Below, in pieces: positions 16,707-25,536 of a stretch of DNA of 64,000 nt (within the stretch, counting starts at the first letter, position 1; every line of letters begins with the position of its first letter). The DNA is from Mobiluncus sp963511525 (GTDB lineage: Bacteria; Actinomycetota; Actinomycetes; Actinomycetales; Actinomycetaceae), in the NCBI RefSeq assembly GCF_963511525.1, contig NZ_CAUPIY010000009.1, positions 30,353 through 94,352 of the forward strand, given 5' to 3'. Position numbers and translations under genes: made by a program. Under the pieces are notes generated by a model. It saw only the letters and a program-made list of their open reading frames with translations, ran no database searches and was not told where the DNA came from.

Positions 16707-17990
16707 CTATGACCCGGAAATCTGGAAACGGAGCTTTTCCGGCGGGTCGGGGTGCAGCCAGATGGGGGGAATCTCCATCATCGTGTGGGCCCCTGACCAG
16801 CCAGCTTGCCCGGCACGGTAAGCCGCCCGGGCTGCTGCCACCATGACGTAGGCGGTGAACTCGGGGTTATCATCCATGTCGATTTCCAACTTAATCTGTT
16901 CGTTGATGCCTTGGGAGGTCGAAGCGCGCGACAAAATCAGCCCGGCGTGGGTCAGCCGCGAGTGATACTCGCGCATTTCGTCGGGGCTTAAGAACGTGAC
17001 CTGGGTGTCGTAGTCGGCGAACCAGCCCGGCATGGCGATGATTTCCTCACGTAGCTGTTCCTTGTCATAGGCCGGGTCAGCCACTACGTAGCACTCCATA
17101 TAGTGCAGGGCTTTGCGGGAATCATCATAGATCGGTTCCCCATTCAATACTGCCGTGAGGGGATCCTCTTTGGGAACCTGGTACGCCACCGCATCTAACA
17201 CACCGTCAAAGGCGCGAATCGCGTTGGACCACTGCATGGAAATCCCGCGCCCCCAAAATGTGTAGGTTTTCGTTTTCGGGAACAGGGAGTCAGAGATGAC
17301 CCGGAACATTGACATCAGGCCGGGTTCCCACCCCACCGCGCACAAAGACACGTGTTTGGCGGATTGCCCCGCCTGGTCCACCGCCGCGAAATAGTCGGGG
17401 AAGGGCTGGTAGACGGGCTGGAAAACGGGTTCTTTGATGAACGCCGGCAGCATCATGCCCGAAACTTCGTGGATGGCTTCATCAGGGTTTTCCTCCTCAG
17501 TCGTGCCGGGTGCCGCGTTTGTGTCCGGCGGTGCGTCTGGAGTTGCCTCAGGCGTGCCAGCCTCTTGTTCTATGCCCGCCGCAGCGTCACGAGCCGCCTG
17601 GCGTTCGGCGATGTCTTTCGCCATCCGTTCGAGCTCCTCCAGGCGGAACTGGCGTTTCGCTTCGACTTCTTCGGCGGTGGGTGGTTTGCCGCGCAAGGGG
17701 TGGGCGTCGACCGTGTGGAAATACTGGGCCAGCTGGGGGGTTTCTTGCTGTAGGTTCGTCGCTACGGTGTCGCAGATAATGACGACGTCGATACGATCGG
17801 CGAACTGGGCTACGGTATCGGTGGGGTAGACCTTGGCGTAGGCGTTTTGGAGTTTTTGCGGGTCGCGTTTGGAAAAAATCGCCACTAGCTCCAGGTCACG
17901 GCACTTGCTGACCGCTTTGGCGGCCGCCTTGCCATAGTTGCCGAATCCGACCACTCCGACGCGAATACGTGTGTCTTCATGCTGTGTCAT
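16707..17990 (-). CDS. ddh: meso-Diaminopimelate D-dehydrogenase with a long internal insertion
   Basis: A 427-aa enzyme (family members are about 320-330 aa) that makes meso-diaminopimelate from tetrahydrodipicolinate with NADPH. The Rossmann motif VGVVGFGNYG (11-20) and the segment TPQLAQYFHTVDAH (84-97) match Ddh. So do VSLCAVGWEPGLMSMFRV (214-231) and TFWGRGIS (244-251), which bind substrate. Between about residues 99 and 197 lies an insertion: a Glu/Arg-rich helix, then an Ala/Pro/Glu-rich low-complexity stretch. The frame is open throughout. I chose the ATG at 17990 because GGGGGCAGCG precedes it; the ATG at 18002 adds four residues. It stands alone, divergent from the por operon. Confidence 0.88.
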   Translation of the reverse strand: MTQHEDTRIRVGVVGFGNYGKAAAKAVSKCRDLELVAIFSKRDPQKLQNAYAKVYPTDTVAQFADRIDVVIICDTVATNLQQETPQLAQYFHTVDAHPLRGKPPTAEEVEAKRQFRLEELERMAKDIAERQAARDAAAGIEQEAGTPEATPDAPPDTNAAPGTTEEENPDEAIHEVSGMMLPAFIKEPVFQPVYQPFPDYFAAVDQAGQSAKHVSLCAVGWEPGLMSMFRVISDSLFPKTKTYTFWGRGISMQWSNAIRAFDGVLDAVAYQVPKEDPLTAVLNGEPIYDDSRKALHYMECYVVADPAYDKEQLREEIIAMPGWFADYDTQVTFLSPDEMREYHSRLTHAGLILSRASTSQGINEQIKLEIDMDDNPEFTAYVMVAAARAAYRAGQAGWSGAHTMMEIPPIWLHPDPPEKLRFQISGS

Positions 17991-18141
17991 CGCTGCCCCC
18001 ATTGGCTCGTGCGTGTCACAATTTTAGCGTTAATTGACTAAAAATTGGGGAAATCGAGGCGTGGTAACGTTTTTGAAAAGTCAGGACTGCTTTTAAATGC
18101 AATTCAAGTTCGCTAGCTGCCCAAAGTTGTTTCCTGAAAAA

Positions 18142-18176
18142 GCCCGGTTTTTCATGCGAACAGGACAAAACCGGGC
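18142..18176 (+). promoter_or_regulatory. Inverted repeat in the por operon leader
   Basis: A perfect 10-bp inverted repeat, GCCCGGTTTT (18142-18151) and AAAACCGGGC (18167-18176), separated by 15 bases. It ends 20 bp before the porG start codon. It could be an operator or a leader hairpin. No T-run follows, so it is not a plain terminator. Confidence 0.4.
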
Positions 18177-18196
18177 GGACAACATAGGCTCGAAAC

Positions 18197-18763
18197 ATGG
18201 TTGAAATTCGAGTACACGGTCGCGGTGGTCAGGGTGTGGTTACCGCTTCCGATTTAATGGCTTACGCGGCTTTTGCTGACGGCCACCACGCCCAAGCCTT
18301 CCCGTCTTTCGGGTCGGAACGGACCGGGGCTCCCGTCGTGAGCTATTGCCGGATTGAAGATAGAGAAATTCGCTCCCGGGAACCCATCTTGGATCCCGAT
18401 ATAGTCATCGTCCAAGACCCGACCTTGCTGGCCATTATGGATCCGTTTTCGGGGCTGAAAGACGACGGATACGCGCTGGTTAACTCCCAAAAGACTGCCG
18501 CTGAACTGGGCGTGCCTGAGCTGGAGGCGAGGCTGCCGCGGGGTCACTTTATGGCGATGCCCGCCTCTGAAATCGCCCTGGAAAAGCTGGGACGTCCCCT
18601 GCCGAACGCAGTTTTGCTGGGAGGGTTGGCGGCTCTGACCGGGATTATCAAATTGGAATCGGTCGAGGATGCCATCCGCGGCAAGTTCAAAGGCAAAGTT
18701 GGCGACTCCAACGTGGAGGCCGCCGCCGCGGCCTACGAATACGTGAAAGCACACATGGCCTGA
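18197..18763 (+). CDS. porG: 2-Oxoacid:ferredoxin oxidoreductase, gamma subunit
   Basis: A 188-aa gamma subunit (PorC/PorG domain). It begins with the family signature VEIRVHGRGGQGVVTAS and contains FPSFGSERTGAPVVSYCRI, typical of pyruvate- or 2-ketoisovalerate-type enzymes. With the alpha and beta subunits it oxidatively decarboxylates a 2-oxoacid to acyl-CoA and passes electrons to ferredoxin. It is the first gene of a four-gene rightward operon; the alpha subunit follows after 65 bp with its own AAAGGAAG ribosome binding site. Pyruvate is the probable substrate in a fermentative anaerobe, but sequence alone does not settle pyruvate versus branched-chain oxoacids. Confidence 0.92.
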   Translation: MVEIRVHGRGGQGVVTASDLMAYAAFADGHHAQAFPSFGSERTGAPVVSYCRIEDREIRSREPILDPDIVIVQDPTLLAIMDPFSGLKDDGYALVNSQKTAAELGVPELEARLPRGHFMAMPASEIALEKLGRPLPNAVLLGGLAALTGIIKLESVEDAIRGKFKGKVGDSNVEAAAAAYEYVKAHMA

Positions 18764-18828
18764 GAGACGCCAACGCTACCGGGACGGTGTGGTGCGCCCC
18801 GGACTTGAGAGTAAAAGGAAGAAGAAAA

Positions 18829-20187
18829 ATGCTGAAACAAATCGAAGGCTCCCAGGCGATTGCCCGAGCCGTCGCGGCTTGCCAGCCCAACGTGGTTGCC
18901 GCCTACCCCATCAGTCCCCAAACCCACATCGTCGAGGCCCTATCCGCCCTGGTGAAGTCCGGGCAGCTGGAACATTGCGAATATGTCAACGTCGAGAGCG
19001 AGTTTGCGGCCATGAGTGCCTGTATCGGCTCTTCGGCGGTGGGGGCGCGTTCCTACACCGCCACCGCTTCACAAGGGTTGCTCTATATGGTCGAGGCCGT
19101 ATATAACGCTGCCGGTCTGGGTTTTCCCATCGTCATGACCGTGGCGAACCGGGCCATTGGCGCGCCCATCAACATTTGGAATGATCACAGCGACTCGATG
19201 AGCCAGCGCGATTCGGGGTGGATACAACTGTTCGCCGAAAACAATCAGGAGGCCGCGGACCTGCACGTACAGGCGTTCCGCATCGCGGAGGAACTCAGCG
19301 TTCCGGTGATGGTGTGCATGGATGGCTTTATTTTGACCCACGCGGTCGAACAGGTCGACCTGCCGGAACCGGAACAGGTCAAACAGTTCCTGCCGCCCTA
19401 CGAACCGCGTCAGGTACTGGATCCCGACGACCCGCTGTCTATCGGGGCGATGGTCGGCCCCGAAGCCTTCACCGAGGTGCGCTACATCGCCCACCACAAG
19501 ATGCTCCAGGCCCTCGACCTCATCCCCCAGGTCCAGTCCGATTTTAAGAGTATTTTCGGGCGAGACTCCGGCGGTCTGCTGCACACTTACCGTTGTGAGG
19601 ACGCCGAAACCATTATCGTGGCGTTGGGCTCCGTGGTCGGCACGCTAAAGGACGTGGTGGACCAGCGGCGCGAGAACGGCGAAAAGATTGGCATTATGTC
19701 CCTCGTGTCCTTCCGGCCCTTCCCGTTTGCAGCTATCCGCGAGGTGTTGCAGAACGCGAAGCGCGTGGTGTGTGTCGAAAAGGCTTTCCAGCTGGGGATT
19801 GGCGGGATTGTTTCCTCCGAGCTGCGCGCGGCGATGCGCGGCCTGCCGTTTACCTGTTATGAAGTCATCGCCGGGCTGGGTGGCCGCAACATCACCAAGA
19901 ATTCACTGCACGCCATGCTGGATCAGGCCGTAGCGGATACCCTCGAGCCCCTGACCTTCATGGACCTGGATATGGAACTGGTGCGAGGGGAACTGGAGCG
20001 GGAGGCCGCGACCCGGCGCTCCGGCGCTTTTGCCACCAACGTGCAACGCGAACGGGTGCTGCGCGCCAACGCCAAAATTGCCGAGTCCGGGCCGAAACCC
20101 AAGGCGGACAAGGTCGGCAACCCGCGCGTGGCTTCCCCGTCCATCAAGCAAAACGCCGTGTCGGTAGATCCCGATCAGGCTGAATAA
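18829..20187 (+). CDS. porA: 2-Oxoacid:ferredoxin oxidoreductase, alpha subunit
   Basis: A 452-aa alpha subunit. The pyrimidine-binding domain has VAAYPISPQTHIVE and the segment YVNVESEFAAMSACIGSSAVGARSYTATASQGL, matching PorA. MTVANRAIGAPINIWNDHSDSM follows and the C-terminal half holds the transketolase-like domain II (VSFRPFPFAAI). About 60 residues at the C-terminus are charged and poorly conserved. I chose the ATG at 18829; the frame is open further upstream, but the ribosome binding site AAAGGAAGAAG fits this ATG. It acts as a heteromer with PorG and PorB in the cytoplasm. Confidence 0.93.
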   Translation: MLKQIEGSQAIARAVAACQPNVVAAYPISPQTHIVEALSALVKSGQLEHCEYVNVESEFAAMSACIGSSAVGARSYTATASQGLLYMVEAVYNAAGLGFPIVMTVANRAIGAPINIWNDHSDSMSQRDSGWIQLFAENNQEAADLHVQAFRIAEELSVPVMVCMDGFILTHAVEQVDLPEPEQVKQFLPPYEPRQVLDPDDPLSIGAMVGPEAFTEVRYIAHHKMLQALDLIPQVQSDFKSIFGRDSGGLLHTYRCEDAETIIVALGSVVGTLKDVVDQRRENGEKIGIMSLVSFRPFPFAAIREVLQNAKRVVCVEKAFQLGIGGIVSSELRAAMRGLPFTCYEVIAGLGGRNITKNSLHAMLDQAVADTLEPLTFMDLDMELVRGELEREAATRRSGAFATNVQRERVLRANAKIAESGPKPKADKVGNPRVASPSIKQNAVSVDPDQAE

Positions 20188-20207
20188 TCTGGAACAGAGG
20201 AGAAAAA

Positions 20208-21359
20208 ATGACTGAAATCACTCAATCTGCACAGACCGAAATTCCGGCTCGCGAACAGGTCAAGTTCTATCAAGTCGGCTCGTTCGCGGTGGGCAACCGT
20301 TTGGCGGACCTGCAGTGGCGTTCCCTGCAATCCGACCCGAACCGGAAAAACTCCCTGACCTCCGGACACCGCGCCTGCCAGGGCTGCGGCGAAGCGCTGG
20401 GAGCCCGCTACGCTATCGATACCGCTTCGACCGCTGCCAAAGGCAAGATGGTGGCTATCAACGCGACCGGGTGCTTGGAAGTGTTTTCCACCCCGTACCC
20501 GGAAACCGCGTGGACGATTCCGTGGATGCACTCCCTGTTCGGCAACGCTGCCGCCGTGGCGGCCGGAGCGGCCGCGGGTTTGAAAGCGATGGGTAAGGAC
20601 GATATTCGCGTCGTCGCCCAAGGCGGGGACGGCGGTACTGTTGATATTGGCATGGCTTGCCTGTCCGGGATGTTTGAACGTAACGATGATGTCCTGTTTG
20701 TCTGTTACGACAACGAAGCCTATATGAACACCGGGGTACAGCGTTCCGGCGCGACCCCCCCGGCGGCGCGTACTGCGACGACCCAGCCGGTCGGTGAACA
20801 TCCCGGTAACGTGTTTACCCAAGGTAAAGACATGCCGCGGATTGCGATGGCCCACGAGATTCCTTACGTCGCCACCGCGACCGTCGCGGATTTGCGTGAC
20901 CTGGAATACAAGGTGCAAAAGGCCATGACCTACCGTGGGGCGCGCTACCTGCATGTTTTGGTGCCCTGTCCGTTGGGGTGGGGCTCCAACTCGAACCTGA
21001 CGGTCACCTTGGCCCGTCTGGCCATTCAGACCGGGTTATTCCCGGTGTATGAAGCGGAGAACGGAGAGATTACTTCCGTCACCAAGATTCGCCGTCCCGC
21101 CCCGGTCGAGGCGTACTTAAAGCCGCAGCGCCGTTTTGCTCACGTGTTCAAAGGGCCGGATTCGCGCGAAGTGTTGGCGCGGATTCAAGCCATCGCGGAC
21201 CGCAATATTAAACGGTACGGCTTGATTGAGATGGATTCGCTGGACGAGGACGTGCGGGAACGCATCTTGAGCGCCCCCGACGATCCGGCCGGTCGTTTTG
21301 CCGCGGCGCTGCCCGGACGGCAGGCAATGGACGTGAGCAACGAACCCGAAACCGACTAA
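20208..21359 (+). CDS. porB: 2-Oxoacid:ferredoxin oxidoreductase, beta subunit (TPP-binding)
   Basis: A 383-aa beta subunit that binds thiamine diphosphate. The early motif SGHRACQGCGEALGARYA supplies cysteines for an iron-sulfur cluster; a conserved Cys follows in NATGCLEVF. The TPP motif is AQGGDGGTVDIGMACLSGMFERNDD, ending at CYDNEAYMNTGVQRSG. The family-typical PCPLGW Cys lies near residue 248. The beta subunit usually carries one 4Fe-4S cluster; the remaining clusters sit in the delta-type ferredoxin, here fused to the fourth gene. It follows porA by 20 bp with a GAGGAGAAAAA ribosome binding site. Confidence 0.93.
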   Translation: MTEITQSAQTEIPAREQVKFYQVGSFAVGNRLADLQWRSLQSDPNRKNSLTSGHRACQGCGEALGARYAIDTASTAAKGKMVAINATGCLEVFSTPYPETAWTIPWMHSLFGNAAAVAAGAAAGLKAMGKDDIRVVAQGGDGGTVDIGMACLSGMFERNDDVLFVCYDNEAYMNTGVQRSGATPPAARTATTQPVGEHPGNVFTQGKDMPRIAMAHEIPYVATATVADLRDLEYKVQKAMTYRGARYLHVLVPCPLGWGSNSNLTVTLARLAIQTGLFPVYEAENGEITSVTKIRRPAPVEAYLKPQRRFAHVFKGPDSREVLARIQAIADRNIKRYGLIEMDSLDEDVRERILSAPDDPAGRFAAALPGRQAMDVSNEPETD

Positions 21360-21401
21360 CGGGCGCCCGGAACCTATTGAAGAAGTTAGAGGAAAACGAA
21401 G

Positions 21402-23051
21402 ATGACACAAGCCAAAGCTGAACTGAAGAAAGACGAGACCATTCCTTTTGCGATTACCCTCGAGGTCGGTTCTTCCCTTGAGAACGAAACCGGTTCGTGG
21501 CGCACCGAACGGCCCGTCTATGTGAGCAACCTGCCGCCGTGCAACAAGGCTTGCCCGGCCGGCGAAAACTGCCAACGGTGGCTGTTTTATGCCGAAGAAG
21601 GCAAGTATCGCCAGGCCTGGGAACAGATGATGGCCGACAACCCGCTGCCGGCGGTGATGGGACGCGTGTGCTACCACCCTTGTCAGACCGCCTGCAACCG
21701 CGGCATGGTGGACGAAGCGGTGGGTATCAACGCGATTGAACGCTTCGTGGGGGACAAAGCCCTGCTGGAGGGGTGGACGGTCGGCCTGCTCGCCCCGGAA
21801 AGCGGCAAGAAAGTGCTGGTGGTGGGGGCGGGTCCCTCCGGGCTGTCCGCCGCCTACCATCTGCGTCGGATCGGTCACACCGTCACGGTGCGAGACGCCG
21901 GTCCGATGGCGGGAGGCATGATGCGGTTCGGGATTCCCTCCTACCGGCTGCCGCGCGGCATCCTGGACCAGGAAGTGAAGCGCATCGCGGACATGGGGGT
22001 CACTTTCGAGTTCAACTCGAAGGTGGAGAACGTGGCCGAAGTCGCCGGCGATTTTGATGCCGTGTTCCTGGCTATCGGTGCCCAGATGGGGCGTCACGCC
22101 GACATTCCCGCCGGGGATTCCGCGAAGGTCATGGACGCGGTGGATATGTTGGCGGACATGGAAAACGACGAGAAACCGATGTTGGGACGCCGGGTCGTCA
22201 TTTACGGCGGCGGAAACACGGCCGTGGATGCGGCTCGTACCGCGAAACGCCTGGGCGCCGAGGAAGCGATCATTGTGTATCGCCGGACTCGCGACCGCGC
22301 CCCCGCCCACGATTCGGAAATCATGGAGGCCGAGGAAGAAGGCGTCATGATGAAGTGGCTGTCCACGATTAAGCACGTGGACGGCGGGGCTATCAAGATT
22401 GAGAAAATGGTGTTGAACGAGGACGGTTTCCCGGTCGGCACCGGCGAGTATGAGGAGCTGGGCGCCGATTCCGTCATTATGGCACTGGGTCAGGAAACCG
22501 ATTTGGGTATCGTCGAGAACGCTCCCGGTATCGAGATTGAAAAAGGCGTGGTAAAGGTCGATTCCCGCATGATGACCGGGATGAAAGGCGTGTTCGCCGG
22601 GGGCGACATGGTGCCCTCCGAGCGTACCGTCACCATCGCCATTGGCCACGGCAAGAAGGCCGCCCGCTGTATCGACGCCTATCTCCACGGCGAGGAATAC
22701 CGGGCGGGGGACAAAGCCCCCGATGCCTCCATCAAAAATATGAACACCTGGTACTATGCGGATGCTCCCCGCCGGATTCGCGACAAGATTGAGGGGCCGC
22801 GCCGCGCCTCGACTTTCGACGAAGTCGTGCAGGGCCTGGACGAAGAATCGGCCGTATTCGAGGCTCGCCGCTGCATGAGCTGCGGAAACTGTTTCGGGTG
22901 CGACAACTGTTTCGGGGTCTGTCCGGACAACGCCATCACCAAGATTCGACCCACCGATTACGTATTCAAATACGACTACTGCAAGGGCTGCGGCATCTGC
23001 GCCGAAGAATGCCCGTGCGGGGCGATTTCGATGGTTCCCGAAAATATTTAG
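21402..23051 (+). CDS. FAD-dependent GltD-like oxidoreductase fused to a two-cluster ferredoxin (PorD-type)
   Basis: A 549-aa fusion. Residues about 45-120 form the DPYD/GltD-type cysteine domain (PPCNKACPAGENCQ, VCYHPCQTACNR). An FAD domain follows with VLVVGAGPSGLSAAYHL (about 139) and an NAD(P) domain with VVIYGGGNTAVDAARTAKRLGA (about 266), then GVFAGGDMV. The last 70 residues carry two 4Fe-4S motifs, CMSCGNCFGCDNCFGVCP and CKGCGICAEECPCG. The ferredoxin tail replaces the separate PorD subunit. The likely job is moving electrons between the oxidoreductase and NAD(P)H. It is the last gene of the por operon and is followed by a terminator. Confidence 0.9.
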   Translation: MTQAKAELKKDETIPFAITLEVGSSLENETGSWRTERPVYVSNLPPCNKACPAGENCQRWLFYAEEGKYRQAWEQMMADNPLPAVMGRVCYHPCQTACNRGMVDEAVGINAIERFVGDKALLEGWTVGLLAPESGKKVLVVGAGPSGLSAAYHLRRIGHTVTVRDAGPMAGGMMRFGIPSYRLPRGILDQEVKRIADMGVTFEFNSKVENVAEVAGDFDAVFLAIGAQMGRHADIPAGDSAKVMDAVDMLADMENDEKPMLGRRVVIYGGGNTAVDAARTAKRLGAEEAIIVYRRTRDRAPAHDSEIMEAEEEGVMMKWLSTIKHVDGGAIKIEKMVLNEDGFPVGTGEYEELGADSVIMALGQETDLGIVENAPGIEIEKGVVKVDSRMMTGMKGVFAGGDMVPSERTVTIAIGHGKKAARCIDAYLHGEEYRAGDKAPDASIKNMNTWYYADAPRRIRDKIEGPRRASTFDEVVQGLDEESAVFEARRCMSCGNCFGCDNCFGVCPDNAITKIRPTDYVFKYDYCKGCGICAEECPCGAISMVPENI

Positions 23052-23067
23052 ACCCGTTTTGCGGGTC

Positions 23068-23117
23068 CCGGCTCGGTCAAGGTTTTGTAAAAACTTGGCC
23101 GAGCCGGCGAGTTTTTA
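23068..23117 (+). terminator. Terminator of the por operon
   Basis: A long stem: CCGGCTCGG at 23068-23076 pairs with CCGAGCCGG at 23099-23107, and the pairing continues through CAAG/CTTG. The sequence GAGTTTTTAG follows. Confidence 0.85.
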
Positions 23118-23275
23118 GTGGTTTTTCGCGCAAAAGTCCGGGTGTTGCGGGTTTTCCACAGGCGCGGCGAGATGGGGTTATCCACTTTTAAATCTGTCAC
23201 AAGTACGGTAGGGCAGTTTCTCCAGTTACCTTGGGTGTGCGGAGCCTCACTGGTGACGGTGAAAAAAGGGGGAAG

Positions 23276-23488
23276 ATGATGGCCCAGATGTGTTACTGGG
23301 GATTGTTCAGTCGGCAACATGCTCAGGCGGTAGCTTATTTTTCCAGAGCCGAAAACCGAACGTGGCTGGGTTTGGCGGCAGAAAGCTATAACGAGCGGTG
23401 GCGAGAGCGGCTGCGAGACTTAGAAATTTTGGGCGACTATATAAACGAGTTGGAGGACGCGAAAGCCAGTCTGGAGGCACTGCTGTGA
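23276..23488 (+). CDS. Small alpha-helical hypothetical protein paired with a large hydrolase
   Basis: A 70-aa protein, predicted almost entirely helical, with charged heptad-like spacing in the second half (RWRERLRDLEILGDYINELEDAK). The ATGs at 23276 and 23279 both follow AAAGGGGGAAG; I list the first. Its stop overlaps the GTG start of the hydrolase gene (GTGA), so the two are translationally coupled. The size, helical content and coupling to a large protein with a helical N-terminus recall chaperone- or partner-type small proteins of WXG100-like secretion modules. No WXG motif is present, however, and no secretion ATPase gene is nearby. I do not recognise a family. Confidence 0.65.
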   Translation: MMAQMCYWGLFSRQHAQAVAYFSRAENRTWLGLAAESYNERWRERLRDLEILGDYINELEDAKASLEALL

Positions 23489-25341
23489 GCTGGCTCGACG
23501 ATGTGTCCATCGGGGATGACCGCAGTCCGATGGTGGGACACCCCCAAGATTTTTTGGTAGGCGGAGGGCCTGGTCTGTGCGTGGACACCGATGAGATGGA
23601 ACGCATGGGGGCGAGCCTGCAGCACAGTGCGCAAGCCCTGGATGTGTTGAGCCACTGGATACCGGCCGAGCAGTCCCGCCTGGCGCACCGATATTATGTG
23701 GTGCACGCCCGGTTGGTGAGGTTGTGTGAAACCCCGGAAGGCGCCGCCGAATACGGCCCGCAACTGGAGGCCCTGGAATCGGCGTGGGTTCGGTTTGAGA
23801 ACGCGGCGGCGCTGGCGTGTCAAGGCAGCTGCGGTACCGTGGCTCTGAGCCAGAAAATCGAGTCGCTGTCCCACCAGCTCGAACGGGCCACGGGAATGTA
23901 TAAGCTGACCGAGGACGACCTGAGAAACCTGTTCGCATCTTTTGATTTCGAAACGATGATGATGCACCTGGTAGCTCAACACCTGGCTTTACGGGAATAC
24001 TTCCCGGCCAGTTTTACGGTGGATGGTCGGGTGTATCACACGAAACAGATGAGCGATACGGAGCTGGCCGCGGTGTTCCTGTCGTGGATGCAGGCAAAGT
24101 TGGGAGCTCAGTATTACGGGGCATCGAACTCGCTGCAGGTCAGCGGCAACGGCAGCAACGTCATCCTGCACACCCCCGGCTTTGAGGATTCCCCGGAACT
24201 GAACACCGCTTTTGACGGCTGGTTCGACAAAGTCACCCCCCAAGAGTTGATTCATGCCTATGAGTGGGACGACCCCCTCACCGTGGCCGGGATGTTGATT
24301 TTTGGACCGATACAGTTCTTTATCTACCGGGGCATATTGGAAAAAACCGGTGTCGTGACGCGAAAAACTGTGCCTTTCGGCGAACAGCTTCCCGCGCTGT
24401 GGCTGCGAACCTACGACCAGAGAGCGTATGCCAAGTTTGCCGCCAGCCAGCAAGAGACTCGTGACATCCGCCGGGCGAACTTTTCCAACACTCCTACCGG
24501 CAAGCTCATCGGGACGGATCGAGCCCAACGTTTGGAACGCAAACTGTTGGCGACTCAAGATTACAACCCCCGCGTACAAGGCGGAGGTGCGGGCCAGGGG
24601 TGGACGCTGGAGGGAAGTCCGGCTGGGGCTACTCGAACTTTTCCGAAAAACCCTGGTGACGTGTTCCGCTACTCCAACACGATTGACCCATACGGAGACA
24701 ACGGCGCTTTTGAGATTCAACGGTGGCGCAACGCCGCGGGTCAGGAAGGCGTGCGGGTCATCCTGCGCGGTACCGAGAGCTGGGATGCCGGTTCGGGGAT
24801 GCCCCAAGATATGTTGACGAACACGGAAGCGGTGGCGGGAATGAAAACCGGTCCGGCGCGGGCGGTCGTGGCAGCGCTGGACAGTATGCAGGTAGACGCC
24901 GCGACCCCGATGGAACTGGTGGGACACTCTCAAGCGGGGATTGTGGCGGCGAACCTAGCGGCCGATCCGTCCTTCACCAGCCGCTATAACGTGCGTTCGG
25001 TGATTACGGCCGGTTCACCGGTGGCGGGGGCGATGGGGCGAGTGCCCGAAAACATTCACATGATTTCGTTTGAAAACAGCAACGACCTGGTGCCTAAGCT
25101 GGAGGCGGGGCTGAACCCGGGTTCGGCGAACCACGTCACCGTGTGGGGCAACCGAGGCAGTCTGTTCAACATTCCCCAGGCGCACAATCGGGACTCGGTT
25201 TATGCCCAAATGGCGGACGATTTCCTGAACGCACACTATTCGCAAGGTGATTATTTCCTGAATTGTCGTAACAATGACATGAATCTTAATCACAAAATCG
25301 TGTTTGCCGACTCTCAGCGGTTCGAAATGACCCGTAATTAA
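23485..25341 (+). CDS. Large protein with N-terminal helical region and C-terminal alpha/beta hydrolase (lipase-3-like) domain
   Basis: A 618-aa protein beginning at a GTG that overlaps the previous stop. Residues about 30-150 are helical and coiled-coil-like. A hydrophobic segment lies at about 265-284. The C-terminal domain (about 380-570) is a Ser hydrolase: oxyanion strand VRVILRGTESW, nucleophile Ser482 in VGHSQAGIVAAN, Asp534 in NSNDLVPKLE and a His near 567 in QAHNRDSVY, forming a credible triad. There is no signal peptide. The architecture resembles toxins or effectors with a helical secretion domain and a phospholipase-like end. An intracellular lipase or esterase is the alternative. 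The small helical gene upstream is its obvious partner. Confidence 0.8.
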   Translation: MSWLDDVSIGDDRSPMVGHPQDFLVGGGPGLCVDTDEMERMGASLQHSAQALDVLSHWIPAEQSRLAHRYYVVHARLVRLCETPEGAAEYGPQLEALESAWVRFENAAALACQGSCGTVALSQKIESLSHQLERATGMYKLTEDDLRNLFASFDFETMMMHLVAQHLALREYFPASFTVDGRVYHTKQMSDTELAAVFLSWMQAKLGAQYYGASNSLQVSGNGSNVILHTPGFEDSPELNTAFDGWFDKVTPQELIHAYEWDDPLTVAGMLIFGPIQFFIYRGILEKTGVVTRKTVPFGEQLPALWLRTYDQRAYAKFAASQQETRDIRRANFSNTPTGKLIGTDRAQRLERKLLATQDYNPRVQGGGAGQGWTLEGSPAGATRTFPKNPGDVFRYSNTIDPYGDNGAFEIQRWRNAAGQEGVRVILRGTESWDAGSGMPQDMLTNTEAVAGMKTGPARAVVAALDSMQVDAATPMELVGHSQAGIVAANLAADPSFTSRYNVRSVITAGSPVAGAMGRVPENIHMISFENSNDLVPKLEAGLNPGSANHVTVWGNRGSLFNIPQAHNRDSVYAQMADDFLNAHYSQGDYFLNCRNNDMNLNHKIVFADSQRFEMTRN

Positions 25342-25536
25342 ATCTTAGAAGAATTGCAGGTTAACTCGTTTGGAAAGTTAATTCTACAGCAAACAAATTG
25401 CGGTTTTTCAGGCATTTCTCATTGATATCCAGGGCAAACACTCTTCCGTACGAGGGGGTTAAAACGTTATTATTAGAGGGAAGAAGTGGTGTCTTGGAGA
25501 TACCAAATAACGTACAGGGACAGGTGAATAAGGATT
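25342..25536 (+). promoter_or_regulatory. Upstream region of the CWB2-CAP surface protein gene
   Basis: A 195-bp AT-rich gap with a possible leader. TAAGGATT lies just before the ATG at 25537, a usable ribosome binding site. No distinct operator or riboswitch was recognised. Confidence 0.3.
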
